Shown piece after piece: positions 7,851 to 16,053 of a DNA stretch of 64,000 bases (positions are counted from its first letter, which is position 1; every line of letters starts with the position of its first letter). Source of the DNA: an uncultured Candidatus Saccharibacteria bacterium. GTDB taxonomy: Bacteria > Patescibacteriota > Saccharimonadia > Saccharimonadales > Saccharimonadaceae. A program made the translations under genes and the position numbers. The stretch is from contig CAMJDZ010000002.1 in the NCBI GenBank assembly GCA_946404545.1, positions 61,910-125,909 on the forward strand. The letters run 5' to 3'. The notes beneath the pieces were generated by a model that saw only the letters and a program-made list of their open reading frames with translations, was not told where the DNA came from and ran no database searches.

Positions 7851-8812
7851 TATCCTTCCCTCTCGCCTTCCACGTGCTCATCCTGAGACGTTGCCGGTTC
7901 CGACTGTGGATTCTTCGAGCTCCACTCTTTGCATTCCTTCGCATATTTGTTGTAGAAGTCCAAATCGCCAAGCGTCTTTCCTAACTTGCTAGCCCAGCAA
8001 ACCGCCCTATCACTAACATTGAAACTTGCCGCCTTCTCGACGTCGCTCTTTATCATACGTATTAGTTCGCCCTTGTCGTCCGTCTCGTATGTTTGGATAT
8101 AATTGAGTAGCATGCGACTCCTAGCGATATACGCATCCGCCTTCAGCTCATTTGAATCCAAGCGAGCAATCATATCGTCGTACTCTTTGATTGCAGTCCA
8201 TGGCTGCTGGCCATCCGCATTCTCCCACATACGTCGTTCAATTGCTTTAGTGTCAATTATCAGATTGTCTGCCTTCTGAATCCTGTCATCTTCCTTTGCT
8301 TTTTCAGCCAACTTGCCGCCAATAATACCCAAAGCAATGCAGCCAGCAATCACTAAGACAGCTACCGCAGCAAAGAAATACCAGTGGCTCTTGGACCAAG
8401 CGACAATCTTGCGACGACGCTCAGCGCTTCTCTGCTCGCGCTGTTCTTTCGCGATGCGGCGCTGCTCTTTTTTGAGCTGTTTTTCCGACTCGAGCACCAC
8501 CTTCGAAGCGCCAGTTTTCTCAGAACTGCTCGCCTGCTCAGCCTCACGCAATGATTGCTTCTGTTCGCGCTTTTCGCGACGCTCGGCCGCACGCTTGCGA
8601 CGATCCCCGCCCGCCACGCGTACAAACATATCGTTGCCATTCTTGATATCGTCAGCACGAAAACGAATATCCTCTTCCTTCACAGAAGCGACTTTATTCG
8701 CAGTTTCCACCGATTGTTCGGCATTTTGCACCGACTGAGTTGTTGGTTTATCCTCCACCTCATCCGGATTAAAATCAACCGCGCCAGAAAACTCCACATC
8801 TCCAGCGTCCAT
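7850..8812 (-). CDS. Single-pass membrane protein with basic cytoplasmic coiled region, 320 aa
   Basis: Not assigned to a family. The first 140 residues are cytoplasmic-like, charged and rich in Lys/Arg/Glu/Gln (RKRAAERREKREQKQ), probably helical coiled coil. One membrane helix follows (about 145-165, FFAAVAVLVIAGCIALGIIGG), then about 150 residues outside that could form TPR-like helices (repeated Ala/Tyr/Leu spacing around DSNELKADAYIARSRMLLNY). It leads the operon with the large secreted protein. The mRNA looks leaderless: TTGCTAAAAT on the minus strand with TAAAAT at 8819-8824, six bases before the ATG. It may anchor or help export its partner (inference). Confidence 0.7.
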   Translation of the reverse strand: MDAGDVEFSGAVDFNPDEVEDKPTTQSVQNAEQSVETANKVASVKEEDIRFRADDIKNGNDMFVRVAGGDRRKRAAERREKREQKQSLREAEQASSSEKTGASKVVLESEKQLKKEQRRIAKEQREQRSAERRRKIVAWSKSHWYFFAAVAVLVIAGCIALGIIGGKLAEKAKEDDRIQKADNLIIDTKAIERRMWENADGQQPWTAIKEYDDMIARLDSNELKADAYIARSRMLLNYIQTYETDDKGELIRMIKSDVEKAASFNVSDRAVCWASKLGKTLGDLDFYNKYAKECKEWSSKNPQSEPATSQDEHVEGEREG

Positions 8813-8862
8813 ACATTTATTTTAGCAAAAGCAGAATAAAAACCGCAAGCATTTTTACCAAC

Positions 8863-8888
8863 AAAAAATGCCCTTTCGGGCACTTTTT
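8863..8888 (-). terminator. Terminator of glyS
   Basis: On the minus strand TGCCC-GAAA-GGGCA followed by TTTTTT, directly after the glyS stop. Confidence 0.8.
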
Positions 8889-10198
8889 TAAAGCTCTTCT
8901 GGCTTGACGCGAATCTGCTCGGTCGTATCGCGGTCACGCACGGTTACCGTGCCATCTTCGAGCGTATCAAAGTCAATCACGACACACTTTGGCGTACCAA
9001 TTTCATCCTGCTTAAGATAGCGTTTGCCGATATTACCAGAATCATCCCAAGCCACGTTCTGATATTTCTTACGAAGCGTGTCGTAAACCTCACGCGCCTT
9101 CTCGACTAGCTCAGGCTTATTCTTGAGAAGCGGCGAAACGCAGAAGCGGTATGGTGCCAATTCTTCAGGAAGCGCCAAGACGATACGATTCTCTTCCTGA
9201 CGATATGCGTTCGAAAGCACTGCGAGAATCAAGCGCTCGACACCAATCGAAGGCTCGATTACGTGCGGCACAAAGCGCTCCGTGCTGCCTTTGACGATGT
9301 ATTCCATATTCTTGCCGCTCTCGCGCTGAATGTTCTGTAAATCAAAGTCCGTACGATAAGCGAGGCCCATCAACTCTTCCTGGCCATTTGGATAGTCGAA
9401 CATAATATCGACGGTGCGCTTCGAGTAATGCGCGCGATCTTTTTCGCCAACCTCAATATCGTGAATATTTTCGCTCTTCAAGCCCATCACGTCAGTCAAG
9501 AACTTGTGGTTCTGGTCAAGTAATTTCTCAAAATTCTCTTCCCAAGCATCCGGCGCAACGAAGTATTCAATCTCCATCTGCGAGCATTCGCGGTCGCGAA
9601 GAATGAAGTCGCGTGGCGAAATCTCGTTGCGGAAAGCCTTACCTTGCTGTGCAAGACCAAATGGCAAATCTGGATAAATTGAGTCTACGACATTCTTGTA
9701 GTTCGTAAAGATACCCTGCGCAGTTTCCGGGCGAAGATAGGCAATGGAAGAATCGTCATCGACTGGACCGACATGTGTGCTAAACATCATATTGAACTGG
9801 CGAATATCGCCCCATTCAATCTTGCCGCAAGTTGGACACTTCACATTGAGCGCCTTGAACTCTTCAGTCGTCACGCTCTCGGTAATACCGTCAGCAATCT
9901 TATCGGCACGGAAGCGACCATGGCAAGCGCCGCACTCTACGAGCGGGTCGGAGAAAGTTGCCGTATGACCAGAAGCAACCCAGGTACGTGGGTTCATAAT
10001 AATTGCTGCATCGACGCCGTAAATATCTTCGCGGCTCTCTACCCAGTAGTTCCACCAGGCATCCATAATTTTACGCTTCAAAGCAACGCCCATTGGGCCA
10101 AAATCCCAAGTACCAGCCATGCCACCATAGACATCACTGCCCGGATAAATAAATCCGCGGCGTTTGCACAAACTAACAATATCTTCCATTTTTGCCAT
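8888..10198 (-). CDS. glyS: Glycyl-tRNA synthetase, homodimeric type
   Basis: Class II synthetase of the alpha2 (eukaryote/Firmicutes-like) type, 436 residues. Visible signatures are the N-terminal CKRRGFIYPGSDVYGG and DFGPMGVALKRKI region, an inserted zinc-ribbon-like element (CGACHGR ... CPTCGK, about 88-122), RPETAQGIFTNYK (motif 2 side), QQGKAFRNEISPR and the C-terminal EPSIGVERLILA motif 3 region, followed by an anticodon-binding domain. A TAAAAT nine bases upstream of the ATG and no clear ribosome-binding site suggest a leader of only a few bases. It is transcribed alone, divergently from the S51 peptidase gene. Confidence 0.96.
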   Translation of the reverse strand: MAKMEDIVSLCKRRGFIYPGSDVYGGMAGTWDFGPMGVALKRKIMDAWWNYWVESREDIYGVDAAIIMNPRTWVASGHTATFSDPLVECGACHGRFRADKIADGITESVTTEEFKALNVKCPTCGKIEWGDIRQFNMMFSTHVGPVDDDSSIAYLRPETAQGIFTNYKNVVDSIYPDLPFGLAQQGKAFRNEISPRDFILRDRECSQMEIEYFVAPDAWEENFEKLLDQNHKFLTDVMGLKSENIHDIEVGEKDRAHYSKRTVDIMFDYPNGQEELMGLAYRTDFDLQNIQRESGKNMEYIVKGSTERFVPHVIEPSIGVERLILAVLSNAYRQEENRIVLALPEELAPYRFCVSPLLKNKPELVEKAREVYDTLRKKYQNVAWDDSGNIGKRYLKQDEIGTPKCVVIDFDTLEDGTVTVRDRDTTEQIRVKPEEL

Positions 10199-10236
10199 AA
10201 TAGTTCTATTTTATCACTTTTGATAACCTTTGATTA

Positions 10237-10242
10237 TATAAT
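10237..10242 (+). promoter_or_regulatory. Leaderless -10 of the S51 peptidase gene
   Basis: TATAAT six bases upstream of the ATG at 10249, with no room for a Shine-Dalgarno. Confidence 0.6.
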
Positions 10243-10248
10243 AAGGTC

Positions 10249-10908
10249 ATGAGATTATATTTAGCTAGTGATGTCTTGGGGGATTTTTCTCAAGAATTAA
10301 TCAAACTTGTCGGTGATAACCGCAAAACGCTTTTTATTACTAATGCCCGCGACTACAAAACGCCAGAAGCACGCCTCGAATCCGTCGGTGGCGACATCAA
10401 GAGTTTCACGGAGGCCGGCCTCGACGTTACCGAGCTAGACCTCAAGTCCTATTTCAACAAACCAGACAAGCTCCGCGACTACGTTCAGACTTTCAATCCC
10501 GGCCTCGTTTTCTGCGCCGGCGGCAATTTATTTCTTTTGTCCACCGCACTCAAGAAAAGCGGCATGGACGATATTATTCGCGAAGGCCTCGCGAGCGATC
10601 GCTTCGTCTACGGCGGCTATAGCGCCGGCTCTATGAGTGCCTCAAAAGACCTCACAAACTACAATGATTCCTACGGGACGAACAAAGTCGATCGCTATGC
10701 CGAAGCGATGGGCACCTACGGAGAAGTATGCACCGACGGTCTCGGCATTATTGACGAATATGTTTGCCCTCACGCCGACCGCGACAAATTCGCAAATTCT
10801 TGCACCAAAGCTATCAAGATCCTCACCGAAAGAAGCCTCACGCCAATCGCGCTTAGCGACCCAGAAGTTTACGTCGTCAATGGCATTGCTAAGCAAACCT
10901 ACAAGTAA
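10249..10908 (+). CDS. Peptidase S51 family (dipeptidase E-like) protein
   Basis: 219-residue protein of the class I glutamine amidotransferase-like fold. The nucleophile elbow YGGYSAGS places the catalytic Ser near residue 125, as in dipeptidase E and cyanophycinase-type S51 peptidases. CAGGNLFLL (about 89-97) matches the conserved glycine-rich loop, and a C-terminal His in VCPHADR could be the partner residue. The family cleaves small Asp-containing peptides in the cytoplasm; substrate here is unknown. It is leaderless by promoter position. Its stop codon abuts the recO stop codon with no spacer and no visible terminator between the convergent genes. Confidence 0.88.
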   Translation: MRLYLASDVLGDFSQELIKLVGDNRKTLFITNARDYKTPEARLESVGGDIKSFTEAGLDVTELDLKSYFNKPDKLRDYVQTFNPGLVFCAGGNLFLLSTALKKSGMDDIIREGLASDRFVYGGYSAGSMSASKDLTNYNDSYGTNKVDRYAEAMGTYGEVCTDGLGIIDEYVCPHADRDKFANSCTKAIKILTERSLTPIALSDPEVYVVNGIAKQTYK

Positions 10909-11610
10909 TTAGATTTTCGTCGCCTTTTCAGCGCACTTCACAATATAAGAAATCTCGTCGATCAAATCGCCATAGCCGGCGACCTTCATTGCCACTTCGA
11001 GCGGCGTCGACGCCATCACGCGCATCATCTTTATATGATCCGCGCCAATTCGCCCCATTTCGTGCGGCGCGAGTGCGGCATTTTCGACGTCCCAAACATA
11101 GTGTAATTCCGGCGAAAGCTTAGTCCCCGTCGTGTCAAATTTCAGGTTGATTTCCTCGCCTGACGCCGCGAGCATATTCATACTCGCCCAAGCACGCAAA
11201 AGCTCCTTCCAGCGCGTCTCAGAGCCTTCTGCGGCATGTTTTTGCGCCGCCTGCAGGCTTTGTCGCAAGATATTAAAGAACTCTTCCGAGTCCACATGTT
11301 CCGCCCGCCGCGAAGCGTCGCGCATCAGCGCCCCACCGAGATCTAGTAGCTCCAAATCTCGTACAAACGCATCGTAATGCTCCAGTAATTTCGCCGACGT
11401 CAAAATCCCGAGCTCACCTTTCCCTTCATGAATCACGACTTCAGACACGCTGAATAATTCCACGCCGCCCGCGAGCTTCGATTTCGAACGCCGCACACCC
11501 TTCGCCATCACCGAAAACTTCCCCTCTGGGGTCAAAACCTGCAAAATCCGATCCGCCTCACCGTAATCCGTGCGCTTCAAAACAATCGCCTTAGTCTTCA
11601 AATCACGCAT
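10909..11610 (-). CDS. recO: DNA repair protein RecO
   Basis: Recombination mediator of the RecFOR pathway: binds single-stranded DNA and helps load RecA. It has 233 residues, with the N-terminal OB-fold start typical of the family (KTKAIVLKRTDYGEADRILQVLTPEGKFSVMAKGVRR) and a helical C-terminal part. The usual zinc-finger cysteines of some RecO proteins are not visible. Its ATG overlaps the end of the response-regulator gene by eight bases, placing it third in an operon behind the histidine kinase and regulator, an unusual pairing. Confidence 0.9.
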   Translation of the reverse strand: MRDLKTKAIVLKRTDYGEADRILQVLTPEGKFSVMAKGVRRSKSKLAGGVELFSVSEVVIHEGKGELGILTSAKLLEHYDAFVRDLELLDLGGALMRDASRRAEHVDSEEFFNILRQSLQAAQKHAAEGSETRWKELLRAWASMNMLAASGEEINLKFDTTGTKLSPELHYVWDVENAALAPHEMGRIGADHIKMMRVMASTPLEVAMKVAGYGDLIDEISYIVKCAEKATKI

Positions 11611-11950
11611 ATTGTTTTACAACCTCCAGCAAATCCTCTGGCTTCATCGCGCCTTTATCAAGCGCTGCCACGACTCCATATTTTTCCGCCACGTCCGTCG
11701 GCAAAGTCACACTGCTCACAATCAGAACCGGCACCTTCATCAATTCCGGATAGCTCCTCATCTCGTTTAACACTGCAAATCCAGTCGGCCCAGTCAAAAG
11801 AATATCCAAAATCACAAGGCTCGGCGGTTCGTCAAAATCCATCGCGTCGATAGCCGCCACGCCATCTTGGAAAAACCGCAAATCCTGCCCCTTCAAAAGC
11901 CGACGGTAGTAGCTCTCCCACCCCAAATCATCTTCAATTATGAAAATCAT
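11603..11950 (-). CDS. Stand-alone response regulator receiver domain
   Basis: 115 residues, a CheY-like receiver only, with no DNA-binding or enzymatic output domain. The acidic pocket is formed by the first strand (IIEDD), the phospho-acceptor Asp sits in LVILDILL (near residue 49), a Ser is found in VLIVSS and the conserved Lys in ALDKGAM. It overlaps the kinase gene upstream by ATGA and recO downstream by eight bases. It probably acts by protein-protein contact, or passes phosphate on, since no output domain is present. Confidence 0.9.
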   Translation of the reverse strand: MIFIIEDDLGWESYYRRLLKGQDLRFFQDGVAAIDAMDFDEPPSLVILDILLTGPTGFAVLNEMRSYPELMKVPVLIVSSVTLPTDVAEKYGVVAALDKGAMKPEDLLEVVKQYA

Positions 11951-12621
11951 AGGAAGCTCAACTGTCCGCTTACTGGCAAATCAATATAAAAACTCGTTCC
12001 ATCCTTATGGCGAATTAAACCGAATTCACCGTGCATATAATTCGCAAACTTCGAAGCAATATAAAGCCCCAAACCGGAAGAGCCCGGGCGCATCGGCGTC
12101 GCCACTGGCTTCTTCACGAAGCCATCTTTTATCTCGCGCCAAATCTTCGTCGGAATCGCCGGCCCAAAGTCACGCACCTCGATACGAATCTTCGCGCCGC
12201 GATCATAGACCGAAATCTCACTCGGCAATTCTTCGCCGCCATAGTTCATAGCATTCAAACAAAAGTTATAGACCACAGAATGTAGCAACTGTGTATTTGC
12301 CACTGCCAGTCGCCTCTTATTCCGATATTCAATCCGTAGCTTACGACGATTAAATTCAAACAAGCGCCAAAGCTCACCAACCACCGCGTCGCAAACTGCA
12401 CGCGGGTTCACCGGTTCCATCTCAAACAGCGCATCGTCGAGCCGCGCAATCTTCGTCAAATCATTTACCTGCCGAATCGCCCGGTCGCTCGTCGCTACAA
12501 TCTGACGGCCCACCTCGCGCGCGCCGTCCAGGCTTTCTTCGTAATCCAAAGACAAGGCTAGCTGCCGCACCAAACTAAGCGGCGCCTTCAATTCATGCGC
12601 AACAACTACCTCACTCTCCAT
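11947..12621 (-). CDS. Soluble histidine kinase core
   Basis: 224 residues that start almost at the H-box (H9 in AHELKAPLSL, a variant of the usual HELRTPL), followed by the dimerisation helices and a HATPase domain: N-box NFCLNAMNYGG, G1 box VRDFGPAIP, and G2 box SSGLGLYIASKFANYMHGEFGL. There is no sensor, HAMP or membrane segment, so sensing must be cytosolic or through a partner. A -10 TAGAAT (12628-12633) stands six bases before the ATG, so the mRNA is predicted to be leaderless. It heads the kinase-regulator-recO operon. Confidence 0.9.
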   Translation of the reverse strand: MESEVVVAHELKAPLSLVRQLALSLDYEESLDGAREVGRQIVATSDRAIRQVNDLTKIARLDDALFEMEPVNPRAVCDAVVGELWRLFEFNRRKLRIEYRNKRRLAVANTQLLHSVVYNFCLNAMNYGGEELPSEISVYDRGAKIRIEVRDFGPAIPTKIWREIKDGFVKKPVATPMRPGSSGLGLYIASKFANYMHGEFGLIRHKDGTSFYIDLPVSGQLSFL

Positions 12622-12636
12622 GCCTTCATTCTACAA

Positions 12637-12672
12637 CAAAAATCCCCACGAATTAAAGCGTAGGGATTTTGT
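12637..12672 (-). terminator. Terminator downstream of the 12684-13598 gene
   Basis: Inverted repeat AAAAATCCCCACG / CGTAGGGATTTTG with an eight-base loop; the T-run lies on the minus strand. It directly precedes the histidine kinase promoter. Confidence 0.75.
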
Positions 12673-12683
12673 TTTTTATGAAA

Positions 12684-13598
12684 TTAAGCGTTGCGGCGGA
12701 GGCTGTTCACAATTTTATCGAAATCAGCACGATAGCTATCGGAATCCGTCTGGAAAATCGCCGTCTTGTCGTTGACCTTGATAAGGATGACAACACCGCG
12801 AATCTTCTCGGTAATGTTACCTTCGTAGCGCATACCGGTCAAAGCACCGCTACCGCTGCCAGCGCTGAAGACGCTCGAGGTCATCTCGCCATCGTTCTTG
12901 CGGTTTTCGTAATCTGGCTGGATACTTGTAATCTGGCGGTTCACAATGCTAAAGCGCAAACCGTAGCGTGAAGCTTCATCGTCAATTGGATCAACCTGAC
13001 CTGGGCGGAAATAGGTCTCGTAGTCAGAATTATTCGTACCATCACTCTTTACGTAGACATTCCAAGTCTTTGGATATTCAAAACTAAGTGAACCATAATC
13101 GCTTGGACCAGTGAATTTTGCATATGGGAGCTTTGATTCTTCTTCGAACTTCGCATTGTCAGCATCTTCCTGAGCCTTCACTGCGTCTGCTACTGCGATA
13201 CCTTTTTGAGAATCGAAGTTGGTCTTGAGATCGTTGTACTGCATGAAGAAAATCACCGCCATCACGATTGCAATTGCTGCAACCACGCAGACCGCGACGA
13301 GGACAATCGTCTCAATCAAAGCATTCTTTTTCTCCGGCATTCCAGCCGTCGCCATTGCTGGCGTTGGTGACATTGGCTGAGCGCTAGGCATCTGCGGTGC
13401 TGGCATTGCCGTCGCCATTGCTGGCGTTGGCGCCGGATTAGGGTTTGTAGTAAAACTATTAGTTGCTGGTGCTGCTGGCGCCTCAAAAGTATTAGCCGCA
13501 ACAGTCTGAAAACTGTTTGGCATCGCTCCTGCGCTGTTCGCACCATTGTCTGGACCAGACGTCGGCGCAAAACCACCCATCGTAGAATTTTGATCCAT
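12684..13598 (-). CDS. Membrane-anchored protein with Pro/Ala-rich N-terminus
   Basis: Function not recognised. The ATG at 13598 is used because TATAAT (13605-13610) stands six bases upstream, with TTGCAA as -35 at a 17-base spacing, so the longer frame would begin in the promoter. The 304-residue product has about 100 residues rich in Ala, Pro, Met and Gln with repeated PAMATA/MPAPQMP motifs, one membrane helix (about residues 115-140, IVLVAVCVVAAIAIVMAVIFF), a short coiled stretch, and a C-terminal extracellular domain of about 130 residues that contains SLSFEYPKTWNVYV, similar to PsbP-like lipoprotein folds. It is probably monocistronic. Confidence 0.7.
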   Translation of the reverse strand: MDQNSTMGGFAPTSGPDNGANSAGAMPNSFQTVAANTFEAPAAPATNSFTTNPNPAPTPAMATAMPAPQMPSAQPMSPTPAMATAGMPEKKNALIETIVLVAVCVVAAIAIVMAVIFFMQYNDLKTNFDSQKGIAVADAVKAQEDADNAKFEEESKLPYAKFTGPSDYGSLSFEYPKTWNVYVKSDGTNNSDYETYFRPGQVDPIDDEASRYGLRFSIVNRQITSIQPDYENRKNDGEMTSSVFSAGSGSGALTGMRYEGNITEKIRGVVILIKVNDKTAIFQTDSDSYRADFDKIVNSLRRNA

Positions 13599-13635
13599 AA
13601 TCAAATTATAGAAAAGCTTAAGCTTTTTTGCAAGA

Positions 13636-13827
13636 TTACTTGCTAAAATCTTCTTCAATTACTTTGATTTCGTTTTTAAGATCATTCAAATCGGTTTCAA
13701 TTTCTTTCGCAAGCGTCGTCAAAGCCTTATATTTTTCGCTTGCCTCTTCGAGCTTGAAGTCATCCGAATAGAACCATTCAACGCCGCTTTTGAGCTCATC
13801 AATCTTTTCGCTCACATTCTTTGCCAT
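13636..13827 (-). CDS. xseB: Exodeoxyribonuclease VII small subunit
   Basis: 63 residues, almost all helical, with the family pattern of an N-terminal amphipathic helix, the SGVEWFYSDDFKLEEASEKYKAL segment, and a second helix ending in an acidic tail. The partner of XseA in single-strand DNA degradation. Its ATG follows the xseA stop codon without a gap, and an AAAGGAG ribosome-binding site lies within the xseA end. Confidence 0.88.
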   Translation of the reverse strand: MAKNVSEKIDELKSGVEWFYSDDFKLEEASEKYKALTTLAKEIETDLNDLKNEIKVIEEDFSK

Positions 13828-14925
13828 TTATTTCTCCTTTATTGCTTTTACGTTTGCCGTTACAAAATGCTTATTGGTTTCAATCTCAATATCATTGCCA
13901 ACCGCCACGTCACCACGCACCAAGGCATAACCGCGCGCCAAGACATTTTCCGGATTTAATTGGGCCAAAATCTTAATTTGGCTGGACACTTCCGTTCCTA
14001 GTAGCTCAATTTTATGGTAAATTTCCTGCGCAATTCGCGTAATTTCGCCACGATTTACCTCTGTTAATTCATCAATTTTAGTATTGAGCAAATTATTTAT
14101 TCGTTTTACGTCAGCCTTGATACTCGCAATTACTTCACGACGGTCACGCGTCAGCATTTGCGCCGCGTTTGATGGCGTCGAAGCCACGATATCTGCCGCC
14201 AAATCGCAAAGACTTTCGTCGACTTCATGGCCAATTCCCGTTATCACTGGAATCTTACTGGCCGCAATCGCGCGCACCAACGCCTCGTCGTTAAAGACCG
14301 CAAGATCGTCCGCCGAACCACCACCACGAATCACCGCGATAACATCAACTTCGCCATGTTCATTGAAATATTTCAGCGCTTTTATAATCTGGTCCGCTGC
14401 TGCCATGCCCTGCACTTGGGTGTGCGCCGTCAAAACCGTCAGACCACCCCAGCGCTCATTCAGAATCTTACAAAAATCCGCATAGCCCGCCGCTTGCGTA
14501 CTCGAAATCACACCAATCTTCAGAATCTTTTCTGGAAGCGGGCGCTTCTTCGCTGCGTCAAACAGCCCCTCACCAGCAAGTTTCTTTTTGAGCATCTCAA
14601 AACTCTTTTTGAGGCTGCCCTCACCCACCGGTTGTACCTGTTGCACGGTCAACGAGAACTTACCCCAATTCGTAAGCTTCGGCACTGCGCGCACGCGCAC
14701 GCGCATACCGTCTTCCAGCGGGAAGCGCTGCGCAAACAACATCATGAAACAGCCGACACTTGCATTGTCGTCCTTCAGATCAAAGAAAACGTATTTACCC
14801 TGGTTAACCTTGTAGCTAGCGACCTCGCCCTCTACAATCACCCCCGTAAATGCCGTCTCGAGAATCTGATTACAGACGGCCTGGAAATCCGTAACAGTAT
14901 AGACTTGTTGCGGACTATTTTCCAT
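13828..14925 (-). CDS. xseA: Exodeoxyribonuclease VII large subunit
   Basis: 365 residues, slightly short for the family (about 400-450). The N-terminal OB-fold (VYTVTDFQAVCNQIL ... GVIVEGEVASYKVNQGKYVFFDLKD) is followed by the catalytic domain with IGVISSTQAAGYADF, DVIAVIRGGGSADDLAVFNDE and PVITGIGHEVDESLCDLAADIVASTPSNAAQM, all characteristic. The C-terminal coiled coil that binds XseB is shortened. It overlaps the upstream flippase-like gene by 11 bases and xseB follows directly. Confidence 0.95.
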   Translation of the reverse strand: MENSPQQVYTVTDFQAVCNQILETAFTGVIVEGEVASYKVNQGKYVFFDLKDDNASVGCFMMLFAQRFPLEDGMRVRVRAVPKLTNWGKFSLTVQQVQPVGEGSLKKSFEMLKKKLAGEGLFDAAKKRPLPEKILKIGVISSTQAAGYADFCKILNERWGGLTVLTAHTQVQGMAAADQIIKALKYFNEHGEVDVIAVIRGGGSADDLAVFNDEALVRAIAASKIPVITGIGHEVDESLCDLAADIVASTPSNAAQMLTRDRREVIASIKADVKRINNLLNTKIDELTEVNRGEITRIAQEIYHKIELLGTEVSSQIKILAQLNPENVLARGYALVRGDVAVGNDIEIETNKHFVTANVKAIKEK

Positions 14926-16003
14926 TCTTACTTTCCACCTTAAACTTATCGGAGCGGCTCATCAACGCATGCTGATAGAAACCCCAACCGCTGAGCACCG
15001 TACCAAGCAAGACACAAATACGCGTCACAATTACCGTAATCATTGCAACAGATGGCGCCACGCCAGTTGCCACCATAATGAGAACCATTGCACCTTCGTA
15101 GCCACCGAGGCCGCCCGGCGTTACCATCACTGTACCGACAACACTTGCCACGCCTTCGGCGATCATGATCTGCGGCAAAATTTCTGGGTGACCCAAAGAG
15201 CATGCTACGACCCAGTAAGTCGCAAGTTCCAAGAACGAATAAAATGCACCCCAAATCGCCGGCTTCCAAAGAATCCTCTTATTCTGCTGCATATGAAGAT
15301 AATCGCCACGAAGATCGCCGAAGAACTTGCTGACCGTATTTTCTTTCAAAATCTTGCGCTTCTTGCCGCGCGAAATCTTGCGCATAATACCATTTACAAA
15401 CTTCGTTGCCTTATCGGACAACCAATCGATTCTCTTCTGCTTGCGCACAATTAAGCAAATCGTGAGGATGAGGAGCTGGATACCAAGCGCAATCAATGCC
15501 GCGAGGCCCAAGGTCCAATGCTGACCTGGAAGCACGCAACCTACAAACAAGACAATCGCAATCGCAACAAAAGTCTGCGCCGTGTTAGCCAGCGCGCAGA
15601 TTGCATAGCGCAAAATATGAATAAAGCTAATCTGCCCCGCCGTCACATTCAGGTCTTTAAGGCGCCAAACAAGATAGGCGAGACCACTTGCGCCGCCACT
15701 TGGCAAAGCATGATTCACGAAGTTAATCTCGAGCGAAATGCGCGTCAGTTTTGCCTGCGTCATCTTGAAATTCTTGCGCTGCTTGAGGAAGGCAAAATAA
15801 ATTTGACCTGCCGCGTAGTACATCAGAATCTGCTCAGGAATCAAAAGTAGCAGGATCCAAAGATTCAAATGCTGGAAAGAATATACCAAAGCATCCCACA
15901 TTGGCATCATTTGGCCATTTAATTCTACTTCCCCCGTAAACGCCTGGTATGCAATGAACGCAACCAAAGCTAAAGTGATTACACTCAAAACCTTCTTAAC
16001 CAT
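14915..16003 (-). CDS. Lysylphosphatidylglycerol synthase-type flippase domain protein
   Basis: Polytopic membrane protein of 362 residues with about eight membrane helices, of the UPF0104/LPG-synthase transmembrane family. Typical motifs are ALPSGGASGLAYLVWRL in the first half and MVTPGGLGGYEGAMV near the end. Members flip or export lipids, or form the membrane half of MprF. The catalytic lysyl-transferase domain of MprF is absent, so a transport or envelope-lipid role is more likely. An extended -10 (TGATATACT) lies nine bases before the ATG on the minus strand. It heads an operon with xseA and xseB. Confidence 0.85.
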   Translation of the reverse strand: MVKKVLSVITLALVAFIAYQAFTGEVELNGQMMPMWDALVYSFQHLNLWILLLLIPEQILMYYAAGQIYFAFLKQRKNFKMTQAKLTRISLEINFVNHALPSGGASGLAYLVWRLKDLNVTAGQISFIHILRYAICALANTAQTFVAIAIVLFVGCVLPGQHWTLGLAALIALGIQLLILTICLIVRKQKRIDWLSDKATKFVNGIMRKISRGKKRKILKENTVSKFFGDLRGDYLHMQQNKRILWKPAIWGAFYSFLELATYWVVACSLGHPEILPQIMIAEGVASVVGTVMVTPGGLGGYEGAMVLIMVATGVAPSVAMITVIVTRICVLLGTVLSGWGFYQHALMSRSDKFKVESKNGK

Positions 16004-16039
16004 AGTCTTTATAGTATATCATTTTTTGGGGTTTTTCGG

Positions 16040-16045
16040 TATAAT
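16040..16045 (+). promoter_or_regulatory. Near-leaderless -10 of the methyltransferase gene
   Basis: TATAAT (16040-16045), eight bases before the ATG at 16054. The divergent flippase gene has its TGATATACT -10 a few bases away on the other strand. Confidence 0.55.
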
Positions 16046-16053
16046 TTAAGTAT

